Source: Triticum aestivum
Taxonomy: Eukaryota > Streptophyta > Magnoliopsida > Poales > Poaceae
Assembly (NCBI RefSeq): GCF_018294505.1
Contig: NC_057800.1
Location: 176,300,113 to 176,364,112, forward strand
Direction of reading: 5' to 3'
DNA: 64,000 bases
Shown: piece after piece, positions 55,960 through 64,000 of the stretch
Layout of the letters: the number at the start of each line of letters is the position of its first letter
How positions within the stretch are numbered: position 1 is the stretch's first letter
Program-made: the position numbers and the translations under genes
The notes under the pieces: model-generated
Database searches by the model: none
Seen by the model: the letters and a program-made list of their open reading frames with translations, nothing else
What the model was told of the DNA's origin: nothing

Positions 55960-58900
55960 TGTAACACCCATGATGCGGCTATATCTCCCACGTGTCGGAG
56001 CACGACTTAGAGGCATAACCGCATAGTAGGCATGTCGCAAGAGGGGTAATCTTTACACATACCATGTACTGAATAAGAAAGGGATAAAGAGTTGGCTTAC
56101 AATCGCCACTTCACACAATACATAAATATAGCATTACATCATCCAGAATACAATCAAGGTCCGACTACGGAACCAAAATAAAAGAAGACCACCCCTAATG
56201 CTAGATCCCTGATCGTTCCAACTAGGCTCCACTACTGATCAACTGGAAACGAAACAAGACTACGAACAAAATCTTCATCGAGCTCCCACTTGAGCTCAGC
56301 GGCGTCATCTGCACTGGTATCATCGGCACCTAGAACTGTTTGGAAGTATCTGTGAGTCACGGGGACTCAGCAATCTCACACCCTCGCAGTCAAGACTATT
56401 TAAGCTTATGGGTAGGAAAGGGTAGTGAGGTGGAGATGCATCAACCACTAGAATATATGGTGGCTAACTTACGCAAATGAGAGCGAGAAGAGAAGCAAAG
56501 CACGGTCGTGAACTAGAAGTGATCCTGAAACTATTTACGTTCAAACATAACTCCAAAGCCGTGTTCACTTCTCGGACTCCGCCGGAAAAAGACCATCACG
56601 GATACACACGCGGTTGATACATTTTAATTAAGTTAAGTGTCAAGTTCTCTACAACCGGACATTAACAAATTCCCATCTGCCCATAACCGCGGGCACGGCT
56701 TTCGAAAGTTCAAAACCCTGCAGGGGTGTCCCAACTTAGCCCATCACAAGCTCTCACGGTCAACGAAGGATATTCCTTCTCCCAGGACGACCCAATCAGG
56801 CTCGGAATCCCGGTTACAAGACATTTCGACAATGGTAAAACAAGACCAGCAAAGCCACCCGAATGTGCCGACAAATCCCGATAGGAGCTGCACATATCTC
56901 GTTCTCAGGGCACACCAGATTGTCCAAGATTCCGGTAGGCCAACCCAGAGTTGCCCCTGGTGGCCACAGGCTGCTGACAGGTTGGACCAACACTCAGAGG
57001 AGCACTGGCCCGGGGGTTTAAAATAAAGATGACCCTTGAGTCTGCAGAACCCAAGGGAAAGAGGCTTAGGTGGCAAATGGTAAAACCAATGTTGGGCCTT
57101 GCTGGAGGAGTTTTGTTCAAAGCGAACTGTCAAGGGGTTCCCATTATAACCCAACCACGTAAGGAACGCAAAATCAAGGAACATAACACCGGTATGACGG
57201 AAACTAGGGCGACAAGAGTGGAACAAAACACCAGGCCTAAAGCCGAGCCTTCCACCCTTTACCAAGTATATAGATGCATTAATTAAAATAAGAGATATTG
57301 TGATATCCCAACAAAATATCCATGTTCCAACATGGAACAAACTCCATCTTCACCTGCAACTAACAACGCTATAAGATGGGCTGAGCAAAGCGGTAACATA
57401 GCCAAACAACGGTTTTCTAGGACACGGTGGGTTAGAGGCTTGACATGGCTACATGGGAGGCATGATATAGCAAGTGGTAGGTATCGCAGCAGAGCAAAAG
57501 AGCGAGCAACTAGCAAGCACAGATAGAAGTGATTTCGAGGGTATGGTCATCTTGCCTGCAAAGTTCTCAGAGAAGGCGAAGGCTTGATCCTCGTAAACGT
57601 ACTCAACGGGTTCCTCGATCACGAACTCGTCTCCCGAATCTACCCAAAGCAAGAACAAAAGCAAAGGGAACAACCATCAACCACGGTGCAATGCGCAAGC
57701 AACATGATGCGAAACATGGCATGATATGCAGGATGTGATCAGCAATGCATATGCATGCTCCAGAAGGGAAAGATTGAACAAGGCCTCAACTTGACAAACC
57801 AAGTGCGCCGCTGGAAAGATGAGTTGATTTTGGTCGAAATCGATATAAAGATCACCGGAATCGGATGTACGGTTTGCAAATGGCAAGCAAAACAAGAATG
57901 ACACAATTCTGCGATTAACAACACGATGTCATCTAGAATGCAACAAGAAGCTAAGCTACTGCACTCCAACATAGCAACAAAGCACATGGCAGTGATCTAC
58001 TCAAGATTCTTGAAAAAACATGAACACTGAGCTGCGGCTACATCACACAAGAGCAGGTTCAACCAAGCATGGCAAAAGTGCACAGACAAAGCTACAAGTT
58101 AAATGAGCTCAATATGAAACGAGTTGCATATTGACGGAACACCACAACAATTATTTAGTTCTCTCCCGTTTAAGTACTCAACAACATTACATGTTTGTTA
58201 GCATGGCAAGGGGTGAAGCATAACAAAACTACCTATCTAGGCAAGTTTAAATGAGGCCGGAACGCCAAACAACAATTCCGCTAAATCCCCATATGCATGT
58301 ATCAATTTGGTGCAACAACAATTTTAAACATTTAAATGTTATTATCATGATGCGAATGACATGTGCAAGTTTTATGTAGTTTTTATGAAAATGCTAACAT
58401 GAACAAGATATGAAGCATTTGTCATCGTGGCGGAAACGAAAGGGGTGCCACGGCAACGAATCCGAAAATGATGCCACGACAACATATCAGTTCTGGTAGC
58501 TCATGGAGATACCGATGCAAAAGAAGATGTGACGGGAGCGTGTCATGCGATGAACGGTGGGGTGCTCCCGGTTACCGGGTTCCCACATGTCGACGGCAAG
58601 GCAACGAGGAACTCGCAAAGAACAACTCAAACACGTTGCAACCACGAGCATCTCATACATCACACAACATTCGTTCACGGGCGTCGTCTCGGTGGTTATA
58701 CCTTCGAAGCGTGTGTTTCGAAGCAGATCGGTTCATAGAGGAAGTAGTCGTTCACGGGTCGTCGAGGGAAGTAGTGGTTCATGTCCGTAGATGTTCGGGG
58801 TCACGACACGGAACTTGACGCCCACGGGGCCTTCAGCGATGGTCGTGGTACATGTTTTAAGGGGAAGTGGAGGTTCTCGCAATCTTGGCGATGGTAGTGG

Positions 58901-60737
58901 TATACGTTTCGAAGGTGAACTTGACGAATTCGAATCCCTTCGGGGTTGTCATGGTACTTGGGGTCTTCGGACACGCCGGTCTCGTTCTTGCGACGTTAGT
59001 TGAACTTGACATATCCGAGGGATCTGGGTGTCGTGGTACTTGGCGAAAAACACGTTGAGGGTACTTGTACTCGTATTCATCATGGAAGTAGTCATTCAGG
59101 CTCCTGTGTGGACTTCCCGGTCGTGGTCTCCGCGGCGTAGTTGTACAAAAGCATCGTCGGAACTTGGACGAATCCATAGGCATGCACGGCTAGTAGAGGA
59201 ACTTGACGCATCCAAACAAAGCAACATAACAGGCCTCGGTTCTTGGTGGTCAACAAAGGGAGGCTGTCGACGAAGCAGCAGCAAGGAGCGTACAGCCACG
59301 ACGGACACCATGGCCGTGCGGAGCGGGACCTCTGGCACGAGACCAGCAGCGAGGCACGGACAAGCAGGAAGGCAGCGAGATCGACAGCGGCTGGCGGCGA
59401 GTGGAACAGCTCGGACGGCGAGGTCGCCGGCAGGAGAGGCTGCGACATGGCCGGGCTTCGGCTGTCGACGGCTCCGGTGGCGGAGCTTGAGGCGGCGGCT
59501 AGGTTCTTGCCGGAGGAGAACCGAGCAACAGGCGAGCAGAGGAGGCGGGGTCGGCGCCTGAGTTGTCCTCTTCTCCGTGGCTGTGGATGACGATGATGAT
59601 GAGAGGCAAGGCACCGCAAGTGGCTGCACTGGCGTTGGAACTTGGCGCGGAAGACGACGAGGGGCTCCAGGAAGGAGATGGCGGTGGGTAGAGGCACGGG
59701 TCGGGGCGGTGGAGGAAGCAGGCCGGCGGCGACGGCTGTTGGGGCTTCATCCTACTCACTCCCGTGCTTGATGCAGGAGCAAGCGCCTGAGATCCAAGCC
59801 AGGAGAGGCGCGATGCAGGGTTACAAGGGAGCGGGGGCTGAGCGAGGGGAAGAAGGAGCATGGGGGGTCGAGAGCAAGGAGATGGATGGGGGATCGAGCG
59901 GGTGGCATCGGGCACGGGCGCTCCTGGCGGTGTGAGGAGGGAGACGAGGGAAGGGAATGAGGGAGATGGAGAGGGAGCGGCTGGGCCTAGGTTAGATCAG
60001 GGAGAGACTGGGCCTTGGAGGCTGGCCCAGGGTGAGGGAAATGGCCAGAGGCCTGCAGGAGCTGCGGGAAACCTTGGACCAAAAGGGCCGCAGGAGGCCC
60101 AAATGGCATGTCTGGGCTCTCTCTCTCTCCCTCCTATTTCCTTCTCTTTAAAAAACAGAGAAATAAGAGAAAGGAAAAGAGAGAAGAGAAGGTTAGAGGA
60201 AGAATTTGGGCATGTGGTTAATTTTCTTGGACTCACGCAAATATGCTCGGTCCGAGAAAATTAGAAAAGGCCAGATCGAACGATAAGAATTCAATCTCAT
60301 TTGAATTTAATTCAAATGGGTTTGAACTAGGACGAGGTTTTAGGAGTATCCAAAAATGTCGAGAATTTTGGTAGAGCTCCGGAAAAAGGTAAAAGAATTA
60401 TTGGCAAGGCTAGAGAGTCGAAACTTGTAGAAGAAAAAGGTCAAGGGATTTAATATGCAAGTGGGTTCATGGGTGATTCCAAAACAATGGAATATTTTAT
60501 AATATCTCCCTAAATATCGGGAGGGTAAGTTATAAAGAGAAACCACCATGTGAGTTCCCTCAATTTAAATGGATCGAAGATCCATACGGTTTATTTAGTT
60601 GAGTTGGAAAGATTAAAGACACGATAACATGATGCAATGCACATGATGCAACGATGAATGCAACAAGCAAAAACAAATCACACAACGAATCTCGGAAAAC
60701 CTGGAAGGCATCTGAAGCTCCGGTCTTGGGCGTCACA
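55960..60737 (-). repeat. 5' LTR of LARD-like element
   Basis: Partner of 47303-52043 with more differences than the chromovirus LTR pair shows, including small indels (for example one of about 42 bases: 57199-57240 has no counterpart near 48548). On the minus strand it starts TGTGACGCCCAAGACC. Confidence 0.82.
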
Positions 60738-60742
60738 GGTGG

Positions 60743-61076
60743 CTAGGAACCCTAGCTGCCTCTTGGGTCGATGGGGACTGGGGAGAACGATGTGGTTTTT
60801 TTACGAGGGGTGCCCTTCTGTGGTGCTGGATGACTCGCTTGGGAGGAATAGGCCCAATCGTTTTTCACTTACGGGTGGCAAAGGTGGGTAAATACATTGA
60901 GACTCTCAGGGGACAGCTAAAAGTGCATTGCTGAAGTTGGGGGTTCACCTTCTTCGGAAAATACACTATGGGGAAGATGTAACTTTTATAGATTTTCCTT
61001 CTCTGTTTTCCCCTTTAGTTAGCTTATAGCTTCCAAAAGCTAGAAGTTGGTTGTATAAGTCCAACCAAACATAGCC
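60743..61076 (-). other. Harbinger right end
   Basis: 334 bp ending in the inverted terminal repeat CAACCAAACATAGCC, followed by TTA. A few sub-terminal words (AGCTTCCAAAAGCTAGAAG) form a small hairpin-like repeat. No gene. Confidence 0.6.
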
Positions 61077-63479
61077 TTAATGTGTGTTATAAAGTTGCCT
61101 TTTGCTTTGTTCATGTTGGATCAATCCTGATGCCTATGAACCCGAACCTTGATGTTATTTGAAGCATGTAATATGTACTTTGAGTGCATATCAAGTTTGT
61201 GTCCATATGTTGCATGTAGCATGTTGTTTCCTTGATTGCAAAGTGCTTAGTTGCCGTTTTGGGCAGATTGTGTTTGAAACTTGTATTGAGTGTATGTGTT
61301 GAACCGTGGCTCCGTTTTGAGCATGCTCTACATGAAACTTGCTTGGTTTTTCATGTAGTTTCATCATGCCATGTTGCATCCATGTTTTGGAGTGCTTGTG
61401 ATTGTGTTTTTCTTGCATTTGCATCAATGCCATGTTTTATTTGTTTTGCTCATATCTTTTAGGTTGTAGCTCCGAATTAAATGAACCTTATATGTAACTT
61501 GACTAGAAAGATGCGTAGATCATCTTGGTGCACATTAACTTGCTGTTTAACAACTTTAACTTAATTTTTTGTTCAGATCAGTACCAAATTCGAATTTTGC
61601 ATATGGGAAGTTTCCGGAATTGTTGTATGCTGATTCCGACCTCATTTAAACTTGCTTGGATGTGTTGTTCTTGTATGCATCATCTCTTGCCATGAGTAGC
61701 ATCATGTAGCCTTGTCATGCATCATACTTGGTTGAGCATCATGTCATGTTTATGTGTTGTGTGTTTACCATGTTGTTTGCTTCTTTCCGGTTGTCCTCCT
61801 TCTCGATAGTTCCTGTTTCGTTGTGATCGTGAGGATTCATTCGACTACGCCCTTTCGTCTTCTTCATGGACTCGTTCTTCTTCCTAGTGGGATTTCAGGC
61901 AAGATGGCCGTCACCTTGGATCTCACTACTATCTTTGCTATCTAGTTGTCTCGATGCTATCGCTATGTCGCGGTACCTACCACTTGTTTACCAAGCCACC
62001 CAAATTGCCATGTTAGCCTCTAACCTTTTCCATCATCCTAGCAAACTGTTGTTTGGCTATATTACCACTTTGCTCAGCCCCTCTTATATCATTGCTAGTT
62101 GCAGGTGCAGTTGCAGTTTGTTCCATGTTGGGACATGTTTATCATGGGATATCACATTATCTCTTATTTAATTAATGCATCTATATACTTGGTAAAGGGT
62201 GGAAGGCTTAGCCTTTTGCCTGGTGTTTTGTTCTACTCTTGCCGCCTTAGTTTCCGTCATACCGGTGTTATGTTCCTTGATTTTGTGTCCCTAACACGAT
62301 AAGGGTTTATGGTCCCCTCTTGACAGTTCACTTTGAATAAAACTCTTCCAGCAAGGCCCAACATTGGTTTCCATTTGCCTAATTACAACTAAAACATGCA
62401 TAGGGACCCACCGGCACCCAAGGTCTCTTAATCAACCCCCCGGTCCAGTGCTCCTCATGAGTGTTGGTCCACCTACCTAGTAGTCGGTGGGGCCACCTCG
62501 GGGCAACTCGATGGTATTTTGGCTACCGTCCACTTTGCATAGACGGTGTTGTCCTGAGAACGAGATACACGCGGCCCCTATCGGGGTATTGACGCACCGG
62601 GTGGTCTTGCTGGTTTTGTTTTACCATTGTCGAAATGTCTTGTGCACCGGGATTCCGAGTCTGATTGGAGGGTCCCGGGATGGAGGATTGCCTCCGCGGA
62701 TCATGAGCTTGTCATGGGCTAAGCTGGGACACCCCTGCAGAGTTTAAACTTTCGAGAGTCGTGCCCGCGGTTATGTGGCAGATGGGAATTTGTTAATATC
62801 CGGTTGTAGTGGACTTGAACTAAACTCAACTAAAATACACCAACTGCGTGCGTCACCGTGACTATCTCTTTTCGGGTGCGTTCGAGAAGAGAACACGGTG
62901 GGGTTATGTTTGAACATAAGTAGTTCAGGATCACTTCTTGATCATTACTAGTTTGCCACCGTTTGTGTAGTTTATCATCTTACTCTTGTACTCGTAAGTT
63001 AGCCACAATATAATGCTTAGTGCTGCTGCAACCTCACCACTTATCCTTTCCATACCCATTAAGCTTTGCTAGTCTTGATACCATGGTAATGGGATTGCTG
63101 AGTCCTCGTGGCTCACAGATTACTACAACCATAGTTGCAGGTACAGGTAGTGCGATGACCCGACGTGAGCGCGATGTTTACTTGTTTTGGAGTTCTTCTT
63201 CGTCGATCTTGTAATAGGTTCCTGGTCGGCAGCCTGGGCTAGAAGGGTGGATGTCATTTGAGTTTCTGTTTGTATTTCATCTATAGTCGGATGTTGTTCT
63301 GATGTATGATGTATTGATGTATTCTTGTGGCATTTGTATGCCTCTGTATGTACCCCCAGCTATTATGTAATTGTACGATGTAATGATATCCACCTTGCAA
63401 AAGCGTGTCAATATGCGCCTCTATCCTTGGATGGGACCTTCGGGTTCCGCTCGGATAGGATCACATATTGGACATGACA
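61077..63479 (+). repeat. Outer long-LTR copy, segment 4 of 4 (3' end)
   Basis: Continues the plus-strand LTR to its end. Blocks such as GCATCTATATACTTGGTAAAGG (62179 region) and CCGTCATACCGGTGTTATG (62255 region) are the reverse complement of the chromovirus and LARD LTRs. The end is placed at GACATGACA (63471-63479) with about 20 bases uncertainty. No primer site follows, so it is a 3' LTR or a solo LTR. Confidence 0.72.
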
Positions 63480-64000
63480 CATAAGCAAATAAGGGGTACT
63501 AAAAATGCACATTTCAAAATGTTCCAAATAAAGCAAGCTAAAGAGAAGAACATAAATAAGTGATCTATCGTCTCTTCTTGGTCGTAGAATCATCAACTTA
63601 TATCTTCATTCAAGCATCTCTTCATCAAACTTTCTTTAATAAAAATACTTTTATGAGCAATCATCCACATAAAAATTGATTTCCAAATGAACTTTAGTTT
63701 TCAAAGGAACTTTTGTGGAAACAGGAAGTCACACCACATCAGTTGTTGCCAACAGTAAATGTACCATTATCCATTAAATTCCACATAAACTTATCATTAT
63801 TATCCATCAACTGAGTGACCAGAATGTTTGTGCTAACTCTTCCCTTTGTCCCCCCCCCCCACCACCACAACATACTTCCAAGAATCAATATTCTTCCCAC
63901 ATTGGCTACCACAACTTCCACGAAGACCTCTTTACAAAAAACATCAAACAAATAAGGATAACTATCTTTCAAAGGAGGAGGAGGGGGCAGTTTACAACCA
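63480..64000 (-). mobile_element. LINE fragment, 3' part of ORF2 (runs off right edge)
   Basis: Minus-strand text in shifting frames matches the end of plant LINE ORF2. FMWNLMDNGTFTV (about 63790-63750) corresponds to the W-L-x-G-F-V stretch. KLKFIWKSIFMWMIAHKS follows (about 63700-63640), then the zf-RVT region FYDQEETIDHLFMFFSLACF (about 63590-63530). Several stops and frameshifts make it a relic. A (C)12 run occurs at 63850-63861. Confidence 0.65.
63739..64000 (-). pseudogene. LINE ORF2 C-terminal piece
   Basis: A frame from the window edge through MKDSYPYLFDVFCKEVF (63972) and RILILGSMLWWWGG to VGNN and a TAA stop at 63739. It corresponds to the segment after the reverse transcriptase and before the zinc-binding zf-RVT part of plant LINE ORF2. 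The G-rich codons reflect the C-run on the plus strand, which may have shifted the frame. The catalytic RT core lies beyond the window. Confidence 0.55.

Larger units (their letters stand above)
47303..60737 (-). mobile_element. LARD-like non-autonomous LTR retrotransposon
   Basis: LTRs of 4741 bp (47303-52043) and 4778 bp (55960-60737) enclose 3916 bp without any gag or pol. Perfect duplication GGTGG flanks it (47298-47302, 60738-60742). The primer site is the exact initiator-Met type on the minus strand. LTR beginning, primer site, leader and polypurine region match the chromovirus next to it, but the promoter half of the LTR differs. This is the architecture described for LARDs (large retrotransposon derivatives) in Triticeae, which are moved by enzymes of a related autonomous element. 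Confidence 0.85.
23241..61076 (-). mobile_element. PIF/Harbinger DNA transposon split by two large LTR elements
   Basis: Ends are GGTTGTGTTTGGTTG on the left and, inverted, GGCTATGTTTGGTTG on the right (13 of 15 identical), flanked by TTA at 23238-23240 and 61077-61079, the 3-bp target preferred by PIF/Harbinger. Own sequence is 23241-24656, 47257-47302 and 60743-61076, about 1.8 kb. The rest is a chromovirus (24657-47251) and a LARD-like element (47303-60737) inserted near the promoter side of its genes. It keeps fragments of both Harbinger proteins and looks like an internal-deletion derivative. Confidence 0.8.

Noticed and set aside
1..64000. Bacterial-type features (operons, CRISPR arrays, riboswitches) or rRNA
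   Set aside because: None seen; introns, TATA boxes, LTR elements and their primer sites show a plant nuclear genome.

Overview
The window looks like intergenic DNA of a large-genome Triticeae grass (wheat, Aegilops or barley group). No host gene is supported. Almost every base belongs to a transposable element, and the elements sit inside one another. The diagnostics are LTR ends in the style of Angela/WIS/BARE copia elements, a very long-LTR (about 4.2 kb) chromovirus, a non-autonomous relative with about 4.75 kb LTRs and a non-coding interior (LARD-like), a MuDR-type MULE, and a PIF/Harbinger element. All names are read from sequence and family knowledge; no database search was possible.

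Layout. A minus-strand gypsy element with a gag-like reading frame enters from the left edge and ends in a 482-bp LTR (1-1525). From 1526 to about 63479, four collinear pieces (1526-2812, 15650-16152, 23082-23240, 61077-63479) together read as a single plus-strand LTR of the same long-LTR family that recurs inside the window. Three insertions interrupt this outer LTR. (i) A MULE lies at 2813-15649, with 87-bp TIRs and a 9-bp near-perfect target duplication. It carries a broken mudrA-like transposase, which is itself interrupted by a non-autonomous LTR element (4525-10288), and a convergent GRF zinc-finger/membrane gene. (ii) A minus-strand Angela-like copia element lies at 16153-23076, TSD ATATG, with its 5' end deleted. 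(iii) A short Harbinger element (outer limits 23241-61076, TSD TTA) holds remnants of both the Myb/SANT ORF1 and the DDE transposase.

Inside the Harbinger element sit two large minus-strand elements. One is the autonomous-type Del/Tekay-like chromovirus (24657-47251, TSD CGGWC) with a nearly full gag-pol frame broken by five stops and one frameshift. The other is the LARD-like element (47303-60737, TSD GGTGG). The chromovirus is interrupted, six bases inside its LTR end, by a plus-strand Angela-like element (24663-33127, TSD GTAAC). Its LTRs are very similar but its coding region is badly decayed. The right edge (about 63480-64000) is the 3' part of a minus-strand LINE.

Relative order of events from nesting: the outer LTR is oldest; then the gypsy element, MULE, Angela 1 and Harbinger; then the chromovirus, the LARD-like element and the MULE's internal guest; Angela 2 is later than the chromovirus. 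The most interesting items are the MULE with an inward-facing accessory GRF/transmembrane gene, and the co-location of a presumptive autonomous chromovirus, its non-coding relative and an older LTR of the same family.
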